64,000 bases of DNA, taken from positions 9,997,501-10,061,500 of the forward strand of contig SMMW01000555.1 of the NCBI GenBank assembly GCA_004794655.1, given 5' to 3'. This document shows positions 35,742 to 47,560 of the stretch, piece by piece. The notes below the pieces were generated by a model. It had not been told where the DNA came from. It did not search any database and saw only the letters and a list, made by a program, of their open reading frames with translations. Position 1 is the stretch's first letter. Each line of letters starts with the position of its first letter. The stretch is from Marisa cornuarietis. Taxonomy: Eukaryota; Mollusca; Gastropoda; Architaenioglossa; Ampullariidae. Position numbers and translations under genes: made by a program.

Positions 35742-36831
35742 TGCTGCTGCTGATGATGACGACGAAGAAGAAGAAAAAGGCAGAGGTAGTGGATTTTTAT
35801 TCTCTCTCCGTCCAGTGTTCTCCTTACTCTATCAATCCATACGGAACAACCTTTGTGTTAACGGTGAAAAAATTCTAGTCGTCAAGAGTTGAAGCTGTGA
35901 AATTAGGAAAAGCAAGTGTGCTGTAACTTTCTCTTTAAAAAACGAGTTTTAATGCTGGATGCCACTCAAAACGTTTTACTAGTCTTGACCTTTGCAACTT
36001 TGTACTGATTGAGAAATAAACGTACTCCAGATTGCAGTTGCCGAGGGCAGTCTGTGCTTGGAACATTAAAAGAAGATATGACGGATCATTAAAAATGCAA
36101 TACAGCGGTAAAAGAAGACACAGGTGGTCTCGCAGACTCCAGTATCAAACGGCGCAACAACACTGTTACATAACCATAAAGATACATGTTTCCTTTCCTC
36201 CGAAGGAAACCGAAACTGGCTTTCAAGCTCGATCTTTTAACTTTAATCTCGCTTGATAAATGTGAAGAGGGACAAACTGGTGCAGCGCATTAAAAATGAT
36301 ATATAGCAAGCAATCTTCCTTTCTTCCTTGTGTTTTTTTTCTCTCTTTTGCTGTCACTCCCTGAGTTAGGTAAGAATCCTCATGGAGCTCTGTGAACAGC
36401 TGTAACACACCTTGTATTCTGTCGAGGGAGAAAACTGAGGTAACCTCGTAGCCTTTCTGCCCAACGTCATATCAGTTACTCTTCCTCCCGGAAATAAGCA
36501 CCGCGTGTCGTCCCAGGTTGATAAAGAGGCAACAAAGTGTAAACCGATCTATTCAACCAGTGCAGCAGACAAGCTGCGAGCGAGGGAACCGCCCACAAAA
36601 AAATCCGTCCGAGGAACTGAATGGAGGAAAAATAAAATTCAAACTGAAGGTGGGACGTTACGAGGAACGGGGTGGGTAGGTAAAGAAGGCAGCAGGGTGC
36701 GAGGTTATAGGAGGGAGAACGGGTAGCGGGTTTGATGGCCATTTAGCGACTACACCTGCGTGAACTCCCCTGACGTGCTGACGTCGGGCCCGGTCCCGCT
36801 GCTCAGCCAGATGAACAAATGGCCTTGAGAT

Positions 36832-36882
36832 GTGAGTGAGTGAGTGAGTGAGTGAGTGAGTGAGTGAGTGAGTGAGTGAGTG
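36832..36882. repeat. (GAGT)n microsatellite
   Basis: About 12 copies. It is the reverse complement of the CACT family at 31.4 and 45.8 kb. Confidence 0.95.
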
Positions 36883-37339
36883 CAAGCACTCATAATTCCT
36901 CACCTTACACTAAGTATACCACACTAAAATTTATTCCAGAAACCTTTGACGTCCTCAAAATTCTGCAGTTAGACTTAATTTCTTTTATACAAAATTATTA
37001 AATGCTATAATTATCTTGAAACATTTTATATCTAAAGAGATAATACGCATAAACACTTTTTAATGACGATGTCTTACACTTTAGCAATGCATACAAACCC
37101 GCCTTGAAGTTCTCTCTCTTTGTCTTCTAATCAATCAATCAATCAATCAATCAATCTCTGGTGCAGCTTTTGCAAAGAACCGTCTGTCTATTTTTGGCAC
37201 CGTCAGTTCTTGTGCTCTTCGTCTGAAAGCCGAGGTGCCGACTAGCCAAGTCGCATCTGTATTAAACCGCCTGGCGCCGCACTCTAAGCCACCACAAAGC
37301 CCTCGCCTAAGATGACAGAGCAACGCTTTTCGAGCCCCG

Positions 37340-37432
37340 CGAAATCAGGGTATCGAACATGCCTACGACGCAACGGCGTTCGCTTGTTTGAGAACAAACC
37401 CTGGTGAGAGCCCCTTGCTTTAGCCACAAAGG
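37340..37432 (-). mobile_element. tRNA-derived SINE head
   Basis: On the minus strand GTGGCTAAAGCAAGGGGCTCTCACC is followed by a B box TGTTCGATACCCTG (plus bases near 37345-37360). The 5' core resembles the element at 25780-25860. Confidence 0.5.
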
Positions 37433-37782
37433 CAAACGTTTTTGAATGGCGAAGTTTACTTTTTAAATTTCATTTTTGTTTGTTTGTTTGTTTGTTTGTT
37501 TGTTTGTTTTGTTTTGATTGTTTTGTTGGTAATTTCCGTTTTTATTTTGAATTGTGGGGTTGGTTTGTTTTTTGTTTTTGTTTTTTTTTGCTTCGGTTTT
37601 TGCATTTTCTTAGTTTTGCTTGGGTATTGATCTCTTTGCTAACTTTTCTAGAAATTATTTTGCCTTTTATAGAGAAACATCATAAACAGGACTGGGAAGC
37701 TAATAGTAAACGAAAGATGTACGGATGTGGAAGCTAACTAAATGCATTATTTTCCTAAACTCAGTTTCTATTACCAGTAGTA

Positions 37783-37910
37783 GGGAAACTGATGGCCGAG
37801 TGGTTAGATCGCTGGCGTCCGATCCTAGAGCGCTGGTTCAATTCCTGATAATTCACCCCCCCCCTCCAACGACCTGAAAAGGTTAGGGGATGACCTTTAA
37901 CTTTATTACT
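37783..37910 (+). mobile_element. tRNA-derived SINE (A and B boxes intact)
   Basis: TGGCCGAGTGGTTA (37793-37806) is a textbook A box and GGTTCAATTCC (37834-37844) a good B box, about 40 bp apart. This is Ser/Leu-tRNA-like at the 5' end, but the stems do not complete a functional tRNA. The following C-run and AT-rich part to about 37910 may be the SINE body or tail. Confidence 0.6.
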
Positions 37911-38528
37911 AGTAGTTTTAATTTTGTCGGAAAGAAACTTTCCTTCAGCTTCATTTACAAAATCAACGTTCTGAACTCCCAATCCTCATCCTCTCCTCCC
38001 TTGCACTCTCTTTCTCTGTCATTGGTCAGTACAAACAGGATTTATGAAGCCCAAGTACCTCCTACAGGATATTTGTAGAAAATACTTACAGCCACAAATT
38101 AAAATATGAGGCACAAATCGCAGATCAAAAGTACAAGTAATTTTAGTTCAGTTCTGCCAGTTCAGTTAGAAAATGGTCACAATTTAAGTCCGATGAAAAA
38201 CACTAGCTGTAATATCTTGAGCTGTAGCCCAAACTTTAACTCGTCAAACTTAAAAGGTCGTTGGTGGAAGGTATTTGGAGAAGGGGGAGGCAGTTGTGGA
38301 AAGAACGCAACATCGATTTTTAAACGTTTGGCAAGTGTGCAAATGGGTTGGCGCTGACCTCGGCTAGAAATCCATCGGTGGTCATCGTGTCGACAGCAAA
38401 GCGCTTTTCCCTGTTCACTTGCCAGTGACACGGGTATCTGCAATCAGCTAAAACACCCACAGTCACAATGAAGCGGCCGCGTACAGGCCCCTTCACGCAC
38501 CACAAATAAATACTCTTAATCTCTCTCT

Positions 38529-38529
38529 T

Positions 38530-38567
<38 letters not shown>
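38529..38567. repeat. (CA)n microsatellite
   Basis: About 19 uninterrupted CA units. Confidence 0.95.
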
Positions 38568-38568
<1 letters not shown>

Positions 38569-41244
38569 GAGAGAAAGAGAGTGGATAGAGTGAGGGGGTA
38601 AAGGGCAAGACCAGACGATGTCAAAAAGTAAAGAGTTTTAAGGAATTTGTGCTGTATTGAAATTTCATCCATTAAGTAATTTCCCCTCGGCAATGGTTAA
38701 ACAAGAGGTTTCGTGCTGGGCAAAGCTGTTCCCGAGAGTGGCTCCATTTCCCCTCCTGATTCAGAGTGGCCATATTGGATACTTTACCCCGTCAGTGAAT
38801 CACTCAAACACATTATCTATATTAATATTGCAAACACTAAAGTCCCCCAACAAAATGTCACTTGCTTTTCCCAGACCCGCTTTCAATTTACCTTAATGGG
38901 CCAGAAAGGAAGAGGCCGCCACTGTAGCTTTTGCCTTTCCAACCTGTCAGTTCTGTTTGTTTCCGTGTAACAGCAGGCACGGGATCTGCATATCCCATCC
39001 CAAAACTCAATCCTTGTAGCTTTAAAAGCCTGGTCGACCCACTCAGCCTACACAAACATCCATTAGCTTGGCCAGAGGTCTCTTTGTGCAGAAAAGAATC
39101 TGAAGAAAGATGCCTGTTGTGTCTCTGCTTCGATGGCGGTGTTCTACAGGTTGTCCGAGAACGTTCAGCACCACGTCAGAGCTCGAGACAGTCGCGGGAG
39201 TACCCTTCCTTGGAGGCATTCCTTTTGCTGCGACTTCGGTCTCTGCTTTGCTGTGAATATCCTCCGCTCCACCTCTGTGAAAGGATTCTCCACCTACATT
39301 CCCTTCTTACAGCCTTTTTCGAAAAACGCTTCTTGACTTGGAAACCATGATTAAGATCGCGACAGTTATTTGTTCCCAGCGACTTTTGTGCTCTTGGTGT
39401 CTGCCGACGGGAGATAACACCAAATCGACGAAGCTGATGACTCTACGAAAGCGATGTTTTGACTATCAGAGGGTGGTTCGCTCTTCGCAGCTTCTGGTGT
39501 AGTGGGACATCGGATTCAGGGCCAAAGCTGCTCGCGACTGCTAGCAAAATCGTGAAACTTTTATCATCAAATTAGAGATAATTTGTTGCGACATGTAATA
39601 CCAGCATAACCTTATATGAAGTTTTTCCATCTCATACTAGGATGAAAACATTTATCTCAAAACGAGCTTCCTTTACAACTTATATTCAGACTGATGCACT
39701 TCGCAATTGGCTGTTTAAATAGAGAAAGAGATCGAATGGCAAATCTGAAGCAGTTCAGTGTATCATCACGAGTGGCTATGATTGGTCAGTGCCTGAACTC
39801 ACATGTCTTTTAAAATTGTCGAGGCTTTAGTTCCTTGCGGCTAGACTGTGATTATATGTGAGCAGTTAGCTTATGGCAGGTATGTGAATTGAAATATAGC
39901 AACCAAAACATCAGTGGTCACAAGGGATATTGCACGTGAATAGGATACCGTTAACCGGGACAAAAATCAGCCAACCTTGAAGAAAAGCAGTTCCATCCTT
40001 CGCTGACTTCCTGGTGCATAAAGGTCATGTCAAGACAAAAATAGCTCACAACTAACGAGGGCCACTGATGCCGTTGTTATGGTTATAGCCAACGTGAGTT
40101 ACAGCTGATGATACCACAGACTTCCGGTTGTCATCTCTGAGTTATTATTTTGTCGACAACGCGAGTCATCACAACTGATGAGTTCACGTTCCGCATCGAC
40201 TTTTGATTGTGAGCATTGCACAGAAGAATTTAATTTCAGGTGCTTTTGCTGAGAATTCTCTGTGATCATGATGCTCGGTGTACACCTCCACTAATTTTAC
40301 TGCAGTTGTATTGTTGATGCTGCTTCTGTTGTTCTGTTGTTGTATTTGCTATTACTTCCAGTGAGTTCCCGGAGTACTGAGGGCGTCCTTTTGTTTTGTT
40401 GGATTCTTGGCTTCGTAACTTCTTCTCTGATCAGCTCTTCTCCGTCTGTCTGCCTCAACGGAGTTTGGAATAAACTTGTAAACCGTGTATACTTCTCGAA
40501 AAAAAAAGAATTTTTGTGACCTTTGTGCTGGAAATTGAAATGGAACCGATTCTTTTGGAGGGAATATTGCAGTTGTCAGGAAGCCAGGTCTTGACCAACG
40601 AGGGTTCATCGCGATGCTCCTGAAGGTAATAGCTCTGCCATTTATATCTCTTTTATAGTCACGTGTGTTAGAGTTTTGTAGTTTTCGTGTAGCACTGTGT
40701 AGTCGTTTGTTCTGTGCAGGGTTGAGACTTTATTACAACAAAGCATCTCCATGTGCTCGACCAGAATACATCTCCTCCATTACCACAATCCACTTTCCTT
40801 TATCTCGTCATTTCTCCTCTTTCTTTTGCTCTTCCCTATTCATCCTTTCGTGAAATCTCCCCTCCCCTTCACACAAACACACAAACAAGCGTTCACATAC
40901 CTTTCTAATTAAACGATCTTGCACACGCGCACTTAACAAGATCATAAGACTAATTCGCAATAGAAAGATGATTTTACTCTCATGGGAGCCATATTTTCAT
41001 TGAGACTACCGTGTCTAGATGTAATTAAGTCAGCTTCCATTATATCTGCCTAACGTCTTTATTCGTTAATATGAAAAAATTATATAATTTATATGAAAAA
41101 ATCATATCTTTTTATCTGACGAAGCTCTGTTATAATACGCGCTGTCACATGCGATATGCTGCAGATATCCGAGCTGCTGCTATACCATCCTCATAAAGAC
41201 ATTTTTAAGAAAGTTGATTCTTTTTCTTTTGCTGATAGAAGGTT

Positions 41245-41322
41245 GGGGAAGCGGACTGCTGAAAGATTATATCACTTGCGTCTGATTGCGGAGGTCCTTG
41301 GCTAGATACCCGTATGGCGCAA
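41245..41322 (+). mobile_element. Possible tRNA-derived SINE head
   Basis: AAGCGGACTGCTGAAAG is followed by GCGGAGGTCC and GGCTAGATACCCG, the last close to a B box (GGTTCGATACC). The A box is degenerate. Confidence 0.4.
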
Positions 41323-41567
41323 GTGAATTTTTTTCCGCAGTCGACCCAGCTGTTGGGAAAAGCTACCCGACCCCATAAAGGTTTAGGAAAGGTAAGCCAG
41401 CAAAGGAGAGGTGACGGGACACGGATCTCGCAAAAGGCTGGCCCCGAGAAAAGTGCGGTTTCTTTTCCCAACGACCATCTCCCTTCCCAACGACATAAAG
41501 ATCAAAGGTGGCCTTCACCCTTATCTTAGAAGGTTAACGTGAAGAAAAACTATGTCGGGTTAGGGTC

Positions 41568-41601
<34 letters not shown>
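41568..41601. repeat. (CTAA)n microsatellite
   Basis: About eight copies of the tetranucleotide. Confidence 0.9.
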
Positions 41602-42052
41602 AGAAGGATTTGAACAAATGCCAGCGTATCTTTGGGGGAAACTATCACCGTGTTTCATGGCTGGACTTGACACTGGCTTCTGCGTCAGCTGGTGAATGGA
41701 AGAAGCTGCTTTCGAAAGAATTGCCAATAAATCCACAAAGGCCATGCGTGGTGCAGCCCCTCGTCTCTGTCCGTACTTAAGCCCGGTGGAATCCACAAAG
41801 CACACCCTACAGCACGTTGTTAAAAGTTTTGTATACATCAGCTATAAATCTCGCACTCATGAGGCCTTTGCTTGTACAAATGATGAGGACAGCATCACAA
41901 TTTTTTCTTTATTTAAAAAACTCGATCGGAGAAAATGTGATTGAAGAGTAAAAAAAAAAGTCTGCTTTGAATGCGTTAGGACTGATACTCATTATCTCTT
42001 ATTTTATTTCCACCTTGACGTTCTTTTAGGTAGCACAGCCGAAACATGTCGG

Positions 42053-42111
42053 ATCCTCCTCCTCCTCCTCCTCCTCCTCATCATCATCATCATCATCGTC
42101 GTCGTCGTCGT
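42053..42111. repeat. Successive triplet arrays CTC-CAT-CGT
   Basis: (TCC)n passes into (TCA)n and then (TCG)n, three related triplets in a row, probably successive expansions of point-mutated units. Confidence 0.9.
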
Positions 42112-43394
42112 TTGCTATTTTCCGACAACAACCGAGATTGCTCATAGTAATTATGGGTCATCACGTAAGGGGTTCCCGTGGGGATGAGGCGAGTCGGGCC
42201 GTCTAACCGCTCCTACCGTAGCTGTCAGCGTAATGATTAATTCAATAGGTCGGACAAATCCGTAGTCCCTGCTGTCTTCCACCCCCTTCCTTCCCTTCAT
42301 CCACCCTTCCTCCTCCTCATCCTCTCTGGGCCCTCTTTTGCCATCCCTCTTTCCTGTCACACAGTCCACCCCCACCACCGCCGCCGTCTTTCAGACGACA
42401 ACAGACAGCCACCCCACCCCTATTTCTCCTCAGTCCCCAACTCTGCCGGGCACTACTTGCTCTGGAGGCGGAGGCACCTCTCTTCTCTCCCTCTGAGCAT
42501 CCACCACATTCACATCTCTCTGATATCTTCCAACTTCAGAATTACGATGAGTTTCCTTGGCTAAAATGTTTTTGCAAAGCACAGTGTATCAAAGTTGAAT
42601 TTACTTGCCTTTATCTCTCCCAATGTTAACCAACAGCTTTTACTCCAGCAAGGACAGTTTCCCAGTAACTTTTAACAAGGATTTGTTTTAAAACTTTCGA
42701 AGTAATTGGGACAAAATATATTTTCTTTCATGCGAAAAGTCAAATCGAGCTCTTATTTGTCCAACTTACTTTTTAAGTGTATGACTATAGTGTGTTAATA
42801 GTTATTCTCTTTTTAAAAAATGCTTGCAATGACTTTTACATTCTACACACAAACTAGGTGGATTTGTTTTTTAAAACATCAGATACACAAAACAATAAAT
42901 TTCAACCAAACTTTTCCTTCTTTTAAAAAAACCTGTTTAATATTTAACATACAGATCATTTGCATTTTCTCATGATGCACACTGTTGATATTTAACCCAC
43001 AGCATAGCAGAAAACACCAAATAAAGTGTATGTCTCGCGGCTGGAAAGATTTTATAATTTTATGACATAAAAAGGTCAGTCTATATTTTTGGTCTTTTCT
43101 GTTCTCTTCTCTTTGTCTTCATTTTCCTTTTTCTGTCAGTGAGCTTGTTTGTCAATCTCCTCTCTGTGCTCATTCTTTGCGCGCAGGTCTTGAATACAAG
43201 CCTCCATATTATTGTCGTCAAAACACCCCACAGGTGATAGTTGACCTGTTTCATTACTTTTACTGGTATACTGTAATGTCGTGGAATGCGTTCCAGAGAG
43301 TTACACAATCCAGGCTCCCGAAACAACATCTCCCACCCCAGTGAAACCCATCCCGATCCCCCCCCCCTACAACCTCCCCTTCTCACGTCCTCTT

Positions 43395-43620
43395 GCACCC
43401 TGACCCGCCGCGAAGACAAAACTTGTCAGGTTCGTGTGAGACCAGGGAGCACACACACGTGAAAATAGTACACCACGCGGCGCCAGCCATACCCGCGAAC
43501 AAACATCGGTCATCCAAACTTTCTTATCGCTGTCGGTCCGTCTTCGCCTCAGCTTTCGCTTCCTACGTCACTTCCGTATGGAGGCGAGCATGCGCAGGTG
43601 AGTCAATCGCTTTGTGTGGA
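43395..43620 (+). promoter_or_regulatory. Putative CpG promoter and first exon (CRE/ETS/NRF1)
   Basis: TACGTCA (43564-43570) overlaps ACTTCCG (43570-43576). Read on the other strand this is CGGAAGTGACGTA, the ETS-CRE composite common in housekeeping promoters. CATGCGCA (43589-43596) is an NRF1 core. An ATG at 43578 reads MEASMR and meets a perfect CAG|GTGAGT donor at 43597/43598. The upstream 180 bp is CpG-rich with no TATA box. Together these look like a TATA-less start with a short first exon, but no downstream exon was recognised. The element could also fire in the minus direction. Confidence 0.45.
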
Positions 43621-44444
43621 CGTGTTTTCGGTCGTGTTAGGAGGCAGCGGGGAGAAGTTTGGGACCGGGGATAGAGTTGAAAAAAACGGGTAACGGGGGT
43701 GGAAAGAGGAGAGGAAAAGCTCCAACACGAGTTCGCATGCGGGAAAGATGACGATAGACCCTCCCTGTTTCTCCCTCTTTCACTCTCTCTCTCTCGTGCC
43801 TCCCACGAAGAGATTCTCTCTCTCTCTCCTCTCAAAAATTAAAGCCACTCCTTCCACCTCCTTTCACGAAGATTCTGTTATTCCGCTACTTCTGGTGAAA
43901 GCTCCACCATTCATCATTCCGTCTCAGGGCCCCTTTCCTAGGAGACATGGAATCCCTTCAAACGAGTGACAAAGATTGTCGTAAAGCTTTGACGGTAGCT
44001 CATAGAAGGCGTTGTTGACGCCATGTTCAAGACATGGCCGCTGTTTGGAGGACATCAATATTTCATGTAATGTTTCGCTAAATCTGGCTTGCCTTGATAC
44101 GTGCTGAAAGTTTCGCCATGGGAAAAAGAGAAAAGTGCTCTAGGAAAGAAACACAGCATTTCAACTGTTACCAAAGAAGTCGTTCCCCCCCCCCAACGCG
44201 AAACATAAAAAGAAGAAGAAGAAAAAGTTTCTTTGGCAAGCTGTATATTTAATACAACCGGTAGTGTTTTGTCCGCAATTGTGAGAGCATTCTGTAGAGT
44301 TATGTAGTGTGCACGATCGTGTAAACTAGGTGCTTTCGGTGTTTGCAGGCGTGTAGTTGTGACCGAAGGTGTGTTCGTGTCTTTTTGTGAGAAAGCATAA
44401 ATGTACTCGTCAGAGTTCGTTTATGGTTTTGTACATGCTAACAG

Positions 44445-44445
<1 letters not shown>

Positions 44446-44528
<83 letters not shown>
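44446..44528. repeat. (GT)n microsatellite
   Basis: About 41 uninterrupted GT units, one of the longest dinucleotide arrays in the window. Confidence 0.97.
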
Positions 44529-44532
<4 letters not shown>

Positions 44533-45758
44533 GAGAGAGAGAAGATTGTGCCTGCGCACACATGAATTTCTATGTGCTCTTCTGCATCTTTAGGCATTTT
44601 AGTATTTTAGGCCAGCACCCATTTTTATGAAGACGAGAGTAATGCTTGCACTTCCTAACATCATCAAGGTTGTGCAGAACATTGATGCTAAAGGCGGGAC
44701 ATCTGTTGTCCATATTCTCTCCATGCCAGATTTTCTTTGCCCAATCTTCTCTATATCCTGTATTTTCTGCTGACGATTTTTTATGTCCGATTTGCACTCT
44801 GTTCACATTTTTCTTTTTTCGTCCAGTATTGTTTCTATGAAGATATATACAGCTTTATCTCCATGCCCAGTCTTTTTCTGACATTTGTATTTTCCGTCTG
44901 TGCAGGATTTTTTTTTAAATATGTATTCTATGCACTTTGTTTTTAACCTAGGTCCATTAAACTTTGTGTGCCTCATTCTTCCCTCTGTACTTATTTTTTT
45001 TTCTCTCTCTCTCTCTCTCTGTTTTCTCTGTTTTAATATCTCTTAATGCCTGATCTTTTTCTCCCCTTTTTCTTTGTGTGTATTACCATTTTTTTCTGTG
45101 CTTCATTTTAATTCTACTTTCAACGTTCGATGCTCGGTTATTTTTCTCTGTCTTTTTGACTCAGTGTCTGCCACAGTCAGTGCAGCGGGTCGACAGTAGG
45201 CTCACCAGTTGTCAGAGTCGCAAGAAGCAAGTCATACTATTGCCAGGACTACAATCTGATTAATCTGTCATGGTGGTGAAAAAAGTTGATTGTGGTTGTA
45301 TCAAGAATTGTAACTGACATAGACCCGATTTGAGCAAATGTTGGCCAGAGCAACTGATATCAGTTACTTGCTCATCCCCTGATGTTCATCTTAACCTTCT
45401 GCCGACTCTGCTTTTAAGTTAAATTCCCAGTTGTTAAAAGGAGGCCGGCTGTATTCAATAAGCCACACCTTGATGGTGTGCTAGAGCTGTCTCGTGGTAT
45501 CACAACCAACACACCTTGTCGGCCACTGTTATCTGTGTTCAAGACTCAAATCAAGTTTACACACATCTAAACAGCATTCAAACGGCAAATGTTGAATAAG
45601 CTCCTCTTAGAAATATAAACTCTCTCCTTTAGCAGTTCCAGTTTACTTCTTTATAAAAGTTTACAATCACAAACAAAAATAATTGTTCTTTAACGACATC
45701 ACTTCCACGAAACAAATCATACAACCTTCAGTCTCATACATTACACAGACCACGCTTT

Positions 45759-45842
45759 CACTCACTCACTCACTCACTCACTCACTCACTCACTCACTCA
45801 CTCACTCACTCACTCACTCACTCACTCACTCACTCACTCACT
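45759..45842. repeat. (CACT)n microsatellite
   Basis: About 21 copies. It is translated as SLTH repeats in the forward frames. Confidence 0.97.
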
Positions 45843-47269
45843 GCGGGTGGCTGCCAGACACCGTTTCTTTCCCTTGAACTCGTCGCACTCAATAGCAGGT
45901 GTACTTAGGGAGGAGTTCAGCAACTCGGTCCGTGACAGAATCCATTTTCTGTCTGTTTTCTAATTGTTTTAATTAGTCCTCGATGCCTAGTTATGTGTCC
46001 AGTGTTCTGTCCATGCCTATGATGTCTCCCAATACCTACTGATCTCTCCAAATGTTCAATTCAATCTCCTATTTGTCTTCCTGTGACCATCTTTTCGGTC
46101 CCCAAATTATCTTGTTGACTGATATATTCTGTATCCTTACTTTTCTTCTTGTGTTCTCTTCTGTATCCTAAATTCCACAGAAGAATTGAACATAACTGCT
46201 CGACATACTTGCACCGCGCCTTCGCTAGGGATTTCTGGTGAAGGATGTTCTTGCACTAAGACTGGAATTTTCTCATAAAATAAAAAAAATCCACTGTGTT
46301 TCTTTGTATTGCATAAAGAAAAGATTCAGGGTAGGGTGGGGGAGAAGAAGCCGGATTTGGCGAGAGAAATTAATTACAGGCTTGAAGATAAAAGACGACA
46401 GGATCTGCTGCAGTTTTTTTTTTAAGTCTCCAGCTAAGCCTCCTTCCTTACTGCCCGACACAACACTTACCTACACCTGCTTGCTCGCGCGTGCACGCAC
46501 ACACGCACTCACCACCTACTCACACATGCATGTGTGCAAACATAAGAGCAACAAAACCGCACATACACAGGCAAATCTATCTACATCATTCCTCTTCCCT
46601 CTTACTTTCCTCGGTTTGAATTTCTTTCTCTCTTTCCCTCTCGGCATGTACGCACGCGCGCGCGCATGTGTGTGTGTGTGTGGGGGGGGGGTCCGTCTTA
46701 TTTCTTGTCTTTCTTTCTCCGAAACATTGATCATAACATGGAGTGCATACAACATCAGTGTTATACGCCTGTCCATGATGATCAATGAGGAGGAGCCAGA
46801 TGTATATCCGTTAGTATATTTTAGCTCCGCAGAAGATCGGATCCCGTCTTATGCAAGCTAATCTGTGCGAACTCTCTTTTTTCTGCTTTTTCAGTGAATA
46901 GTTATTGCGGTCATGGACGTGGAGGTGAGAGCGAGTGGCTGGGTAGGTGGGTAGGAGCACCCCTCCTGTGCTAACAGTGCACAAGACATGTTTATAAGAA
47001 ATAATTAAAGTCCCTAGGGTCTGCTAAAAGGCAACTGTGCAGCTTTGGAGCCCTGTGTGGGATGAGCGGCATCTTAAAGTCTGATTTATGTGTCTGTTAC
47101 AAAACCCAGACTGATAAGTCACTCTTTGTGGGGCAGACAAATAAGAACTATATTTTTTTCTTCCTATCTCTTTCTCTCTCTTTCGTCCTCCTCTCTTCTC
47201 TCTGACCTTGGACCTTGTTCCTCACTCCTCCATTTGATTCTGAATGTTGCCCTCAAACAACAGTCGGAT

Positions 47270-47560
47270 CGGTTTGTCCGGAAGCACTCGCCAGACGAGT
47301 GAGATTGGGCAGCTCCATTTCACGACATCGTTCCGTCTCCTTGGCGACAGCTGACGACCAGCCGCGCATGCTTTACGCGCAGATCGCGTGCGCAGAGCGG
47401 AGCGTGCGCAGAGGGACTCCTTTAAATCACGGCTATAACTTCCGGTTCTCGTTGCCTGCAAGGAAGAGCGAGGGGGAAATGGAAGCATGGACTGTGATCT
47501 GTTAAAACTTCAAAGTCACCCCGGCGCGTGCGCGTCTGAGCGCTGGGAACCATGCGCCGC
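47270..47560. promoter_or_regulatory. Second CpG-rich, NRF1/ETS-bearing block
   Basis: CCGCGCATGC, CGCGTGCGCAG and GCGTGCGCAG (NRF1-like) and AACTTCCGG (ETS) fall within about 100 bp from 47360, with high CpG throughout. It could be a promoter in either direction. No coding exon with a recognisable domain adjoins it. Confidence 0.35.

Larger units (their letters stand above)
24236..43394. other. Long non-coding stretch with scattered SINEs and CpG-rich blocks
   Basis: No gene could be supported over 19 kb. The stretch holds GC/CpG-rich blocks near 24.7, 29.5, 32.8 and 34.4 kb, several SINE heads, a 67-bp minisatellite at 33.4-33.7 kb, and many microsatellites. Two short open segments bounded by splice-like signals (26362-26510 minus, 28839-28998 plus) are discussed as findings and are not called as genes. 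Confidence 0.5.
43621..47269. other. Non-coding stretch, T-rich
   Basis: If the first exon at 43.58 kb is real, this is its first intron. It holds a long (GT)n, a long (CACT)n, CT-rich runs and, between about 44.7 and 46.1 kb, irregular recurrences of CCATGCC-like words in T-rich DNA. The 207-codon frame at 46238-46861 runs through CA/GT tracts and shows no domain. Confidence 0.5.

Noticed and set aside
37783..37860. A functional tRNA gene
   Set aside because: The A and B boxes are good, but the acceptor and anticodon stems do not pair cleanly, so a SINE head is more likely.
46238..46861. 207-codon plus-strand ORF
   Set aside because: It reads through CA, GT and poly-G tracts with an Arg/Ala/Cys/Val low-complexity core. 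Chance openness is the simpler explanation.
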